64,000 nt of DNA from an uncultured Lachnospiraceae bacterium. Its GTDB lineage: Bacteria > Bacillota > Clostridia > Lachnospirales > Lachnospiraceae. The notes below the pieces were generated by a model. The model had not been told where the DNA came from. It saw only the letters and a list, made by a program, of their open reading frames with translations, and did no database searches. Made by a program: the position numbers and the translations under genes. Location: positions 1 through 64,000 of the forward strand of contig CAJUII010000006.1 of NCBI GenBank assembly GCA_910586405.1, given 5' to 3'. This document shows, piece after piece, positions 7,833 through 16,392 of the stretch (position 1 is its first letter; each line of letters begins with the position of its first letter).

Positions 7833-8621
7833 TCTTTTTGCACATCTTCTGAGTACTTCATCCAGCACAAGCCCGCCGCCAAAAATGTCCAGCGCGCTCC
7901 CGATCGTCACATGAATCCTGTCCCCGCCCAGCGCTCTGAGCAGTTCGATATCCTCATAGCTGTGCACGCCGCCGGCGTATGTGATGGGAATCCCACCAGG
8001 TCTGCTGCCCCACACGCCGAGCTGTCTGACCAGCTCCTCCTCAATCCCCTGGCTTTTCCCCTCCACGTCAACCGCATGAATTAGAAATTCATCACAATAG
8101 CCGGCAAGCAGTTCAAGTATCCGCTCGTCAACCTTCTCCTGCGTAAACTTCTGCCAGCGGTCTGTCACAATATAATATCCATCCGCCCGCTTTCTACAGC
8201 TCAGATCCAGCACCAAATGCTCTTTGCCAACTGTCTGAGAGAGCTTCTCTAAGCGATCCATATGGATATGTCCGTCATAAAACACATAGGAGGTCACGAT
8301 CACGTGAGATGCCCCCGCCTCCAGAAAACAGGCAGCATTCTCTATATGGATGCCCCCGCCAACTTGGAGACCTCCAGGGTCCGCGGCAAGCGCGCGCAGC
8401 GCCTGTTCTTTGGTACGCTCATAGTAAGGGCTGGACTCAGGATTGAGCAGAATGATATGTCCTCCCCTGAGTCCCTTTTTCCGATATAGTTCAGCATAAT
8501 ACGCTGCCCCCTTAACCGCTACAAAGTTCTCCTGCGCCTCGTCGTTTTTATCCACAAGCGAACCGCCCACAATCTGTTTGACCTGCCCGTTGTGTATATC
8601 TATACATGGTCGAAATTCCAT
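7827..8621 (-). CDS. hisA: HisA, eukaryotic-type phosphoribosylformimino-AICAR isomerase
   Basis: A TIM-barrel isomerase of histidine synthesis (fourth-step ketol isomerisation). The start MEFRPCIDIHNGQVKQIVGG and the later LQVGGGIHIENA, VLDLSCRKR and TYAGGVHSYEDI motifs match the HisA branch best known from fungi and plants (yeast HIS6-like) rather than the usual bacterial HisA. GGAGGG precedes the ATG. It lies 26 bp after dapB, in the same direction, so it probably belongs to the lysine-riboswitch operon; no other his gene is in the window. Substrate use is inferred from family, not shown. Confidence 0.88.
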   Translation of the reverse strand: MEFRPCIDIHNGQVKQIVGGSLVDKNDEAQENFVAVKGAAYYAELYRKKGLRGGHIILLNPESSPYYERTKEQALRALAADPGGLQVGGGIHIENAACFLEAGASHVIVTSYVFYDGHIHMDRLEKLSQTVGKEHLVLDLSCRKRADGYYIVTDRWQKFTQEKVDERILELLAGYCDEFLIHAVDVEGKSQGIEEELVRQLGVWGSRPGGIPITYAGGVHSYEDIELLRALGGDRIHVTIGSALDIFGGGLVLDEVLRRCAKRY

Positions 8622-8647
8622 CGAACCCTCCGTGTTACTCCATAAAA

Positions 8648-9403
8648 CTATCCGATAACATCCTTCATGTCATATCTGCCCGCAGGTTTCCCCTTGAGAT
8701 ACTTCGCAGCCTGTACTGCACCCTTTCCAAACAGCGCCTTTGAGTATGCTCTGTGAGAAAACGTGATCACTTCATCCTCACCTGCAAAGATCACATCATG
8801 GTCGCCCACGATCGTTCCGCCCCTCACCGCGCTAATGCCAATTTCCTTGTCCGTGCGCTTTGCCCGCACCTGGCTTCTGTCATAGACATACTCATACGAG
8901 TTGTCAAATTCCTCGTTGATGCTGTCCGCGAGTGCAAGTGCTGTCCCGCTTGGCGCATCTACCTTGAGATTATGATGTTTTTCTACAATCTCAATATCAA
9001 ATCCTGCCGGAACCAAGACCTCTGCCGCCTCTTTGAGCAGCTTGAGCAGCATATTGATGCCGAGGGACATGTTTGCCGATTTGAGCACTGCCACCTTTTT
9101 CGAAGCTTCCTCGACATGCGCTAGCTGCGCCTCAGAGAGCCCCGTCGTACAGAGCACGCAAGGAATCTGTCGCTCCACACAATAGTCCAGCAGCCCATCA
9201 ACCGCCTGTGATACACAGAAGTCTATCACCACATCCGCTGCAATATCACACGCCGCAATACTGTGAAACACAGGATATGCATTCTTGATATGATCGGATG
9301 CATCCACCCCAGCGACAATCTCAATCTCCGGGTCTGAAGCGATGATTCCTGTGATCATCTGCCCCATTTTACCGTTGCAGCCATGCATTATCACCTTTGT
9401 CAT
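8648..9403 (-). CDS. dapB: 4-hydroxy-tetrahydrodipicolinate reductase
   Basis: Second committed step of the lysine/diaminopimelate branch, NAD(P)H-dependent. The 251-aa protein has the N-terminal nucleotide-binding loop (GCNGKMGQMI), CVLCTTGLSE, the signature EKHHNLKVDAPSGTAL with catalytic His/Lys, and a C-terminal FGKGAVQAAKYLKGKPAGRYDM. It lies 53 bp downstream of dapA in the same direction. Product supplies both lysine and diaminopimelate for peptidoglycan, and dipicolinate for spores. Confidence 0.97.
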   Translation of the reverse strand: MTKVIMHGCNGKMGQMITGIIASDPEIEIVAGVDASDHIKNAYPVFHSIAACDIAADVVIDFCVSQAVDGLLDYCVERQIPCVLCTTGLSEAQLAHVEEASKKVAVLKSANMSLGINMLLKLLKEAAEVLVPAGFDIEIVEKHHNLKVDAPSGTALALADSINEEFDNSYEYVYDRSQVRAKRTDKEIGISAVRGGTIVGDHDVIFAGEDEVITFSHRAYSKALFGKGAVQAAKYLKGKPAGRYDMKDVIG

Positions 9404-9456
9404 TTTCGTTCTTTCCTCTCTTATCTCATACGCGTGTCATCATGTGTCCTACTATA

Positions 9457-10344
9457 TCAGAGAATGCCATAGTTTTTCATCGCCTGCTCCAGCTTTGCAG
9501 CCGTTGCAGCCTCCATCTCTGTCAGCGGTCTTCTGAGTGTTCCTGCCTCAAGTCCCATCAGATTCATCGCCTTTTTGACAGGGATCGGATTCACCTCGCT
9601 GAACAGAGCGCTGATCAGTTCAATCGCCTCAAGCTGTAATCTGGCACTCTCCTCCACATTGCCCTCAAAATATTTCGCACAGATATCATGTGTCTGCTGC
9701 GGTGCGATATTGGACAGCACAGAGATCACGCCCTTTGCGCCCAGCGACAGAAACGGCACAATTTGATTGTCATTGCCAGAGTAGACATCTACCTTTCCCT
9801 TTGCGAGCGCCATAAGCTTTGCATACTGGATAAAGTTATCTGTCGCGTCCTTGACACCCACGATGTTTCTCTCCTCCTCGCACAGGGATACGATCGTCTC
9901 TGGCAGCAGATTCACGCCGCCGGTTCTACCCGGAATATTGTATAGAATGATGGGAATCTCAACCGCCTGCGCAATCAGTTTAAAATGCTCCTTTAAGCCC
10001 TTCTGTGTCGCCTTATTGTAGTACGGTGTGACCACCAACAGCCCATCCGCGCCAACCTTCTGCGCTTCCTTCGAGAGATAGATTGCTGTCTGGGTGCAGT
10101 TTGAGCCTGTTCCGGCGATCACCGGCACTCTCTTTGCCACCTGCTGCACACAGAAACGAATACACTCAATATGCTCCTCGTGTGTCAGTGTTGACGCCTC
10201 ACCCGTCGTACCGCAGACGATGATCGCATCCGTATTGTTTGAGATCTGAAACTCAATCAGCTTTGCAAATGCCTCGTAATTCACTTCTCCGTCTGGTTTC
10301 ATCGGTGTGACGATGGCAACACCTGCTCCTTTGAATATAGACAT
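9457..10344 (-). CDS. dapA: 4-hydroxy-tetrahydrodipicolinate synthase
   Basis: Condenses pyruvate with aspartate semialdehyde, the entry step to diaminopimelate and lysine. The 295-aa TIM barrel has GTTGEASTLTHEEH, the Tyr of VVTPYYNK, LYNIPGRTG and the Schiff-base lysine in VGVKDAT. It is the first gene after the lysine riboswitch (10411-10625) and its near-consensus promoter (10673-10701), so lysine should switch off dapA, dapB and the hisA-like gene together. Confidence 0.98.
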   Translation of the reverse strand: MSIFKGAGVAIVTPMKPDGEVNYEAFAKLIEFQISNNTDAIIVCGTTGEASTLTHEEHIECIRFCVQQVAKRVPVIAGTGSNCTQTAIYLSKEAQKVGADGLLVVTPYYNKATQKGLKEHFKLIAQAVEIPIILYNIPGRTGGVNLLPETIVSLCEEERNIVGVKDATDNFIQYAKLMALAKGKVDVYSGNDNQIVPFLSLGAKGVISVLSNIAPQQTHDICAKYFEGNVEESARLQLEAIELISALFSEVNPIPVKKAMNLMGLEAGTLRRPLTEMEAATAAKLEQAMKNYGIL

Positions 10345-10410
10345 AATATAATCCTCCTTAAAACTTTAAATTTCATAATAACCATACTACTTTTGGACGA
10401 CCATGTACAT

Positions 10411-10444
10411 AAAAAAACCGATTATCTACTCAATAGACAGTCGG
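10411..10444 (-). terminator. riboswitch expression-platform terminator
   Basis: Minus strand CCGACTGTCTA pairs with TAGATAATCGG (one mismatch, TTGAG loop) and is followed by seven T residues, about 65 nt before the dapA ATG. Confidence 0.85.
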
Positions 10445-10625
10445 CATCATATGCTTACACCTCCATGCCTGTATCCGCATGGTTCAAAATGATAGCTCTC
10501 CATCGATTGATGACAGTCATACAGCTCTTAACCGTATGCCCAAGCAGCAAACCCTCAGGCGGCTCACCGCTTTCGGCGTCCTTTCCTTTTCCTTCTCCTT
10601 AACAGTGCCTGACACCTCATAAAAG
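10411..10625 (-). promoter_or_regulatory. lysine riboswitch (L box) with terminator
   Basis: Read on the minus strand, the leader of dapA contains the L-box landmarks in order: GAGGTG near 10618, an AAGGA-rich segment, GCCGAAAG, GGGTTTGCTG, the AGAGCTGT...ACTGTCA segment and TGGAGAGCTATC, as in the B. subtilis lysC leader. A P5-like stem CATGCGGATACAGGCATG follows. It ends in an intrinsic terminator (10411-10444), so lysine binding is expected to stop transcription before dapA. The outer limits are approximate. Confidence 0.88.
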
Positions 10626-10672
10626 GTACTGATAAAGAACGCAACCTCTACCTAATTTTCTCTTATTTTATT

Positions 10673-10701
10673 ATTATATATCCTTCGTCATTCGCTGTCA
10701 A
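10673..10701 (-). promoter_or_regulatory. sigma-A promoter of the dapA operon
   Basis: Minus strand TTGACA (10701-10696), 17-bp spacer, TATAAT (10678-10673): a perfect consensus pair. Transcription should start near 10666, just ahead of the riboswitch. Confidence 0.9.
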
Positions 10702-10730
10702 CCTGATATATTTCCTTTGGCCGTTTGTGT

Positions 10731-10762
10731 ATAAAACAAAGGAGCCGCAAAGCTCCTCTGTT
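10731..10762 (-). terminator. terminator of cobO
   Basis: Minus strand AACAGAGGAGC (10762-10752) pairs with GCTCCTTTGTT (10745-10735), followed by a T-rich tail. The stem includes the last base of the cobO stop codon. Confidence 0.8.
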
Positions 10763-11238
10763 CACACTGCCTCAATTCTAAAAATCTCATCTGCCAGCTC
10801 ACAGACCTCTTCATTGAGCTGTATCCCTGTCAGAATGATGTCCACATCTTCGCTCCTCGCTTCCAGAATGTGTCTTAAATCCTCGATCGTTATAATACCA
10901 TTATCGATCAATCCAAGCACCTCATCCAAAATCAAAAGGCCGCATTCACCCGTCGTGAGAACCTTCTTGGCAAAGTTCAGACCATTTTTGATATTATGGA
11001 TCTCCTCCTGTTTATGCTTCTCAGAAAGCTGTGCAAACTCCTCCTCGCTCTTCTCAAATCGGAAAATTTTGATCTCCGGCTCCATCCGTTTCAGAAATGC
11101 CTCACTCTGATATCCTTTGAGGAAATTGATGATCACCACATCTCTGCCTGTGCTTGCGACCTGTATCGCTCTGCCAAGGGCAGCGGCAGATTTACCGTGA
11201 CCTTCCCCACTGTATACCTGTATTAAACCTTTTTCCAT
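10762..11238 (-). CDS. cobO: cob(I)yrinic acid a,c-diamide adenosyltransferase (CobO/CobA type)
   Basis: ATP-dependent enzyme that adenosylates cob(I)alamin precursors for coenzyme B12 synthesis or salvage. The 158-aa protein has the P-loop GEGHGKS at residues 11-17, LLILDEVLGLIDNGI and the closing VILTGxQ-like segment IILTGIQLNEEV. The ATG at 11238 is preferred over 11274 because AAGG lies about 9 nt upstream and the family begins near MEKGLIQVYSG. No other cobalamin gene is nearby, so salvage or a distant pathway is implied. Confidence 0.92.
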   Translation of the reverse strand: MEKGLIQVYSGEGHGKSAAALGRAIQVASTGRDVVIINFLKGYQSEAFLKRMEPEIKIFRFEKSEEEFAQLSEKHKQEEIHNIKNGLNFAKKVLTTGECGLLILDEVLGLIDNGIITIEDLRHILEARSEDVDIILTGIQLNEEVCELADEIFRIEAV

Positions 11239-11335
11239 TGCTCTATACCTTATGTCCTTTCCAGATATGAACATTCATTACTTCGAACATGATAGCATAA
11301 CAAATAGGATTTTGCAAGTTCCTTTTATGTTTGGC

Positions 11336-12007
11336 CTATGCCTCCTCATCCTCCTCTGGAAGTTCCAGCTTGCTGACAGAGACCTCATAGGCAATCCGCT
11401 TCTCAAGTTCCTCATCCGACAACTTTTTCATGTACTCCCTTGACTGGATGCGCCCCCACACCAGACAGCGCTCTCCCACTTCGAAATTGGAAGCGTACCG
11501 GGCATTCCTTCCCCAGCAGATACAGGGAATATAATCAGACTTGCCGTATGGACGGTTGACTGCCAAAAGCAGATCCGCGATCTCGCGGCCAAGAGGAGTC
11601 TTTCTATATACAGGTTCCTTGCAGACAAAGCCGTCAAGGAATATCTGATTCGTTTTGATATTCTCACTGATCTCCTCCACAAATTCAATCTCCCTGGCAA
11701 ATACAGAGAGGACCAGTTTATTTTTGTGCTCCTCATGTCTGTTGTAGGAACGGAACTGACCGTTCACCACTACCATCATCCCTCTATAGTCCCCATTTAC
11801 GTCGAGCAGACGCTCTGAAATCATCACTGGTATGATGTCCATGGACTCAGACAGTCTTGCCACCTGAATATCGACCATATAAAAGCCCTCGCCAAATATT
11901 TCATGGCTGAATGAGAACTCGCTTACGATCTCGCCCATCACTGTCACCTGATTGTTTTCAATCACCTGCTCATGATACCCATTTTTTGTCTTTAATGTTT
12001 CTTGCAT
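11336..12007 (-). CDS. single-stranded DNA-binding-like protein with two OB folds
   Basis: A 223-aa protein that reads as two consecutive SSB-type OB domains. The first (about 18-115) has VTVMGEIVSEFSF, a beta-rich middle and a GQFRSYN strand; the second (about 118-215) has IFLDGFVCKEPVYRKTPLGREIADLLLAVNR, which is a clear SSB signature, then CICWGRNA and VWGRIQSREY. It ends in acidic ELPEEDEEA but lacks the DDDIPF-type tip of replicative SSB, so it is more likely an accessory SSB than the main one. AAGGGAG precedes the ATG. It lies alone and is divergent from typA. Confidence 0.85.
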   Translation of the reverse strand: MQETLKTKNGYHEQVIENNQVTVMGEIVSEFSFSHEIFGEGFYMVDIQVARLSESMDIIPVMISERLLDVNGDYRGMMVVVNGQFRSYNRHEEHKNKLVLSVFAREIEFVEEISENIKTNQIFLDGFVCKEPVYRKTPLGREIADLLLAVNRPYGKSDYIPCICWGRNARYASNFEVGERCLVWGRIQSREYMKKLSDEELEKRIAYEVSVSKLELPEEDEEA

Positions 12008-12297
12008 TATTTTATTCTCCCTTCGTTCTTGTAGTTAAATCATATGCTACTTTATACAGATTATAAAGCATTTTTTATCGCAAAATATCTGAAAAAACTA
12101 CTTTTTTCGACATATTTCGACCATATATAGCAGGTATCTGTATCCAAATACGCCGTAATTTGCGACTTGCCGTAGAAATATTCCTTACAGTTTCGCACAG
12201 AACCCCTCATTTTGCAACAATGTTTATGAAATTTTCACAGTCTGCGCGTCGTGATACTCTGTGTTGGAAAATGTTCGTCGGAAATTTTTATTAAACA

Positions 12298-12326
12298 TTG
12301 CAAAAAATATGGACAAGTGCTATACT
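12298..12326 (+). promoter_or_regulatory. sigma-A promoter of typA
   Basis: TTGCAA (12298-12303), 17-bp spacer ending in TGC, TATACT (12321-12326), an extended -10. The remaining intergenic stretch 12008-12290 shows no gene; it must also hold the promoter of the SSB-like gene, with TATAAT-like sequence near 12057-12062 but no good -35. Confidence 0.75.
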
Positions 12327-12379
12327 ATTTTAGTTTTGAGGAGAAAGAGCACTCATGTTATCTATTATGGAGGAATTAT

Positions 12380-14212
12380 ATGATACAGAAAAGAGAAGAT
12401 GTCAGAAACGTTGCGATCATTGCCCATGTAGACCACGGCAAGACCACTCTGGTAGACGAACTGCTAAAACAAAGTGGCGTATTTCGCGAAAACCAGGAGG
12501 TCGCTGAGCGTGTCATGGATTCCAATGACATTGAGCGGGAGCGCGGCATCACTATATTATCCAAAAATACAGCTGTTATGTACAAAAATACAAAAATCAA
12601 TATCATTGACACCCCTGGTCATGCAGACTTCGGCGGTGAGGTCGAACGTGTCCTCAAGATGGTAAACGGCGTCATCCTTGTCGTTGACGCATTCGAGGGC
12701 GCTATGCCCCAGACAAAGTTCGTTCTCAGAAAAGCGCTGGAGCTCAAGCTGCCTGTTATCGTGTGTATCAACAAGATCGACCGACCTGAGGCGCGTGCAG
12801 CCGAAGTCGTAGACGAAGTACTAGAACTGTTTCTGGAGCTGGATGCAGACGATTCACAGCTAGACTGCCCCTTTGTGTTTGCCTCCGCCAAATCTGGTAT
12901 TGCGACACTGGAAGAAGATGGCGCCGGTGTTGACATGACCCCCTTATTCGAGACAATCCTCGATTACATTCCAGCGCCGGAAGGAGATCCCGACACTGGC
13001 ACACAGGTTCTGATCAGCACGATTGACTACAATGAATATGTAGGGCGTATTGGCGTCGGCAAGGTGGACAACGGCACAATCGCTGTCAATCAGGAGGTCA
13101 TCATCTGCAATCATCACGAACCGGACAAACAAAAAAAAGTAAAGGTCAGCAAGCTCTATGAATTTGATGGTCTTAATAAAATAGAAGTAAAGCAAGCCGG
13201 CATCGGCTCCATCGTCGCCATATCAGGCATCGCTGATATCCATATCGGCGATACGCTCTGCGCTGTTGACCATGTGGTTCCTATTCCTTTCCAGAAGATT
13301 AGCGAGCCCACCATTGCGATGCAGTTTATCGTGAACGACTCGCCGCTTGCCGGACAGGAAGGAAAATACGTGACCAGCCGCCATCTGCGCGACAGACTTT
13401 TCCGCGAACTCAACACGGATGTATCGCTGCGCGTCGAGGAGACAGAGAGCGCGGATTCGTTCAAGGTATCGGGGCGCGGCGAGCTGCACCTGTCAGTACT
13501 GATCGAAAATATGCGGCGTGAAGGCTTTGAATTTGCAGTCAGCAAAGCGGAGGTTCTATACAAAACTGATGAAAATGGTAAAAAGCTTGAGCCGATGGAG
13601 CTTGCCTATGTAGATGTTCCCGAGGAATTTTCGGGTACTGTCATCGAGAAGCTCAGCCAGCGAAAAGGAGAGCTGCAAAACATGGGAAAGGCAAGCGGCG
13701 GCTATGCCCGTCTCGAGTTCTCCATTCCCTCGCGCGGACTGATCGGTTATCGCGGCGAGTTCATGACCGACACCAAGGGAAACGGCATTCTAAACACCAC
13801 CTTCAACGGTTATGGTCCCTACAAGGGCGATATTCAGTACCGCAAGCAGGGGTCGCTGATCGCATTTGAGGCTGGCGAGGCGATCACCTACGGCTTATAC
13901 AACGCACAGGAACGCGGTACATTATTTATTGGTCCCGGGGAGAAAGTCTACTCTGGCATGGTCGTTGGCCAGAACGGGAAAGGCGAAGATATTGAACTGA
14001 ATGTGTGCAAGAAAAAACAGCTTACGAACACACGTTCTTCAAGTGCGGATGAGGCGCTTCGACTCACACCGCCCAGAATTTTGAGTCTTGAACAGGCACT
14101 CGATTTCATCGACACAGATGAACTTCTCGAAGTCACGCCGGACAGCCTGCGCATACGCAAGAAAATTCTGGACCCCACCCTCAGGAAACGGGCTGGAATG
14201 AAAAAAAACTGA
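12380..14212 (+). CDS. typA: translational GTPase TypA/BipA
   Basis: Ribosome-binding GTPase involved in 50S assembly and stress growth. The 610-aa protein has G1 AHVDHGKTT (15-23), the switch RERGITI, G3 DTPGHADFGGEVERV, G4 NKIDRP, EF-G-like domains III and V (GRGELHLSVLIENMRREGFE), and the BipA-specific C-terminus (KKKQLTNTRSSSADEALRL). The start at 12380 has GGAGG upstream; the frame is open to 12251 but that part spans the promoter. A terminator follows directly. Confidence 0.97.
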   Translation: MIQKREDVRNVAIIAHVDHGKTTLVDELLKQSGVFRENQEVAERVMDSNDIERERGITILSKNTAVMYKNTKINIIDTPGHADFGGEVERVLKMVNGVILVVDAFEGAMPQTKFVLRKALELKLPVIVCINKIDRPEARAAEVVDEVLELFLELDADDSQLDCPFVFASAKSGIATLEEDGAGVDMTPLFETILDYIPAPEGDPDTGTQVLISTIDYNEYVGRIGVGKVDNGTIAVNQEVIICNHHEPDKQKKVKVSKLYEFDGLNKIEVKQAGIGSIVAISGIADIHIGDTLCAVDHVVPIPFQKISEPTIAMQFIVNDSPLAGQEGKYVTSRHLRDRLFRELNTDVSLRVEETESADSFKVSGRGELHLSVLIENMRREGFEFAVSKAEVLYKTDENGKKLEPMELAYVDVPEEFSGTVIEKLSQRKGELQNMGKASGGYARLEFSIPSRGLIGYRGEFMTDTKGNGILNTTFNGYGPYKGDIQYRKQGSLIAFEAGEAITYGLYNAQERGTLFIGPGEKVYSGMVVGQNGKGEDIELNVCKKKQLTNTRSSSADEALRLTPPRILSLEQALDFIDTDELLEVTPDSLRIRKKILDPTLRKRAGMKKN

Positions 14213-14228
14213 TCGTAACCGATTTGCT

Positions 14229-14270
14229 CCCCCTGCATATACTATAAAAAACATATGCAGGGGCTTTTTA
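14229..14270 (+). terminator. terminator of typA
   Basis: CCCCTGCATAT (14230-14240) pairs with ATATGCAGGGG (14253-14263), followed by CTTTTTA. The right arm and T tract also contain the SD (AGGGG) and first base of the start codon of the next gene. Confidence 0.85.
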
Positions 14271-15532
14271 TGTCTGATATCAATAAAGCCGAAACCCCGG
14301 CTTACTCTGGAAATTTAACCTTAAACGTCACATCATCGCTGGGCTTTATCCCTATAAATAATGCCACCATAACCATCTCCTACTCCGGTGATCCCAACAC
14401 TGTTGTGCAGACCCTGAACACAAATGAATCCGGCAATACGGAAACGATTGCACTCCCCGCACCCAATCTTTCTTACAGTACACAGATCAGTGATGTACAG
14501 CCCTACTCGGAATACAATATCTCTGTCACCGCGCCTGGCTATGAACCAGTCTATATCTCTGGTACAGAAATTCTTCCCGATGTCACGGCGGTACAGCCAG
14601 TCAGCATGAACCCGCTCGAAGTAGAGCCGCCAGGAGAGACTGAGGAGGACATTGTGATACCCGACCACACACTCTACGGCGAATATCCGCCGAAAATTCC
14701 TGAGGATGAGATCAAACCGATGGACGAGAGCGGCGAGATTGTCCTGAGCCGTGTCGTCATACCAGAGTATGTCATCGTGCATGACGGCCTGCCTCAAGAC
14801 TCCTCCGCACCCAACTATTATGTCCGGTATACAGACTACATCAAAAATGTCGTATCGTCTGAAATCTATGCGACATGGCCGGAGAATACCATCTATGCCA
14901 ATACGCTGGCGATCATGTCCTTTACATTGAATCGAGTGTATACAGAGTGGTACCGAAATCAAGGCTACAACTTTACCATCACTTCCTCCACCGCCTATGA
15001 CCAGAAGTGGATTCACGGCAGAAATATTTATGAAAATATCAGCCGCATCGTGGACAGCATCTTCTCCAACTATCTGTCTCGTCCGGGTGTGCGTCAGCCG
15101 ATTTTTACCTCATACTGCGATGGGAACCGCGTGACCTGCTATGGTCTCTCCCAGTGGGGCAGCAAGTATCTGGGCGATCAGGGATACACACCAATAGAAA
15201 TCATCCGTTATTATTACGGAAATGACATGTATATCAACTCCACCACCTATATCTCCGGCGTGCCTTCCTCCTGGCCTGGCTATGACCTGACAATCGGCTC
15301 CTCTGGTCAGAAGGTACTGCAAATGCAGCAGCAGTTAAACCGCATCGCCCAGAATTATCCTGCCATTCCCCGCATCGCAGAGGATGGTATCTTCGGACCT
15401 GCGACTGCCGAGGCAGTGCGGACATTCCAGCGCGCATTCGGCCTGCCCCCCACCGGAATCGTAGATTACCCCACATGGTACAAAATCTCCGAAGTTTTTG
15501 TGGGCGTATCACGCATTTCTGAACCGGGATGA
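14270..15532 (+). CDS. SpoIID-like protein with C-terminal peptidoglycan-binding domain
   Basis: About 420 aa in three parts. Residues 10-110 are a beta-sandwich of the carboxypeptidase-regulatory type (SVTAPGYEPV). Residues 155-325 resemble the SpoIID/LytB fold (SSEIYATWPENTIYANTLAIM, TSSTAYDQKW, GLSQWGSKYL, IIRYYYG). Residues 330-410 are a PG_binding_1 domain (GSSGQKVLQMQQQLN, IAEDGIFGPATAEAVRTFQRAFGLP). There is no signal peptide, so export, if any, is unusual, or it acts in the spore compartment. The ATG at 14270 has AGGGG six bases upstream; 14255 is an alternative. Its role in spore-wall remodelling is an inference. Confidence 0.82.
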   Translation: MSDINKAETPAYSGNLTLNVTSSLGFIPINNATITISYSGDPNTVVQTLNTNESGNTETIALPAPNLSYSTQISDVQPYSEYNISVTAPGYEPVYISGTEILPDVTAVQPVSMNPLEVEPPGETEEDIVIPDHTLYGEYPPKIPEDEIKPMDESGEIVLSRVVIPEYVIVHDGLPQDSSAPNYYVRYTDYIKNVVSSEIYATWPENTIYANTLAIMSFTLNRVYTEWYRNQGYNFTITSSTAYDQKWIHGRNIYENISRIVDSIFSNYLSRPGVRQPIFTSYCDGNRVTCYGLSQWGSKYLGDQGYTPIEIIRYYYGNDMYINSTTYISGVPSSWPGYDLTIGSSGQKVLQMQQQLNRIAQNYPAIPRIAEDGIFGPATAEAVRTFQRAFGLPPTGIVDYPTWYKISEVFVGVSRISEPG

Positions 15533-15560
15533 TTTCCATACAGGATATATGGGCATCCTT

Positions 15561-16211
15561 CTACACAAAATAATACACCCTTTCTATCTCCTCGATTTCC
15601 GCACGCGCGCTTGTCGCCTCCACAATCTCCTTGCACAGACGGTCATACGCCTCTATCGGTGCTATGACCGTCATCTCTACGTCCGCCGCATAAACACTGT
15701 CCTCTATCTCTATTTTCCCGCTGGCAAGAATATACTGAATCTTCCCTACTGCATTGTAATCTGCCTTGATTTTAACCCTGACACCAAAATGCTGTCTAGC
15801 GGTCTCACACCGTTCAAGTGCCTCCTTCAATACACCCGAATACGCCCGCACCAATCCGCCTGTCCCTAAGAGCGTTCCGCCAAAATACCTTGTGACCACT
15901 GCCGCTGCATTTCGGATGCCGCTTCCGAGCAGCACCTCCAGCATAGGGCGCCCCGCTGTACCGCTCGGCTCCCCATCATCGCTGCTTCTGGTAATCTGTG
16001 CCCTGTTTCCGATCACAAACGCAGAACAATTGTGTCTGGCATCATAGTACTTCTTTTTCATTTCCTCTATAAAGGCTGCTGCCTCCTCCTCACTCTCCAC
16101 AGGACGCACTGTCGCGATAAAGCGTGATTTTTTCTCCACCAGCTCTGCCTCCGCCCCTTTTGTAAGGAGCACAAAATCCTCATACGCCTGATTATTTTTG
16201 TCTTTTTCCAT
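15561..16211 (-). CDS. YigZ/IMPACT family protein
   Basis: A 216-aa protein of the UPF0029/IMPACT N-terminal family, linked in other organisms to translation or stress control, with no settled biochemical role in bacteria. Diagnostic segments are EKKSRFIATVRPVESEEEA, the ARHNCSAFVIG strand, SDDGEPSGTAGRPMLEVL and VVTRYFGGTLLGTGGLVRAYS. The ATG at 16211 follows GGAGGTTGAAG; a TTG six bases upstream is the alternative. It is convergent with the SpoIID-like gene and divergent from the PBP gene. Confidence 0.93.
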   Translation of the reverse strand: MEKDKNNQAYEDFVLLTKGAEAELVEKKSRFIATVRPVESEEEAAAFIEEMKKKYYDARHNCSAFVIGNRAQITRSSDDGEPSGTAGRPMLEVLLGSGIRNAAAVVTRYFGGTLLGTGGLVRAYSGVLKEALERCETARQHFGVRVKIKADYNAVGKIQYILASGKIEIEDSVYAADVEMTVIAPIEAYDRLCKEIVEATSARAEIEEIERVYYFV

Positions 16212-16246
16212 CTTCAACCTCCATCCATAACCATTGTTTTTTTCTC

Positions 16247-16252
16247 ATTATA
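16247..16252 (-). promoter_or_regulatory. extended -10 promoter of the yigZ-like gene
   Basis: Minus strand TGATATAATG contains TGnTATAAT; no good -35 is visible. It lies about 36 bp upstream of the ATG. Confidence 0.5.
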
Positions 16253-16331
16253 TCATAAACAGAGACTGTATAAAATCTAAAATATCTGTCAAGACTGTTA
16301 AAAAATCCTTTATTTACCGATAGTAATTTGT

Positions 16332-16337
16332 TATAAT
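16332..16337 (+). promoter_or_regulatory. extended -10 promoter of the class A PBP gene
   Basis: TGTTATAAT (TATAAT at 16332-16337) matches an extended -10 without a clear -35. It lies about 55 bp upstream of the ATG at 16393. Confidence 0.5.
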
Positions 16338-16392
16338 GAGTAGTATGAATTTTTACATAATGTATTTAGCAACTGTTTTCGGAGGTGATTTT

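Noticed and set aside
10393..10602. Small plus-strand ORF upstream of dapA
   Set aside because: It lies on the complement of the lysine riboswitch, whose conserved elements explain the sequence.
14333..15016. 227-aa minus-strand frame within the SpoIID-like gene
   Set aside because: Antisense shadow; the plus-strand protein has three recognisable domains.
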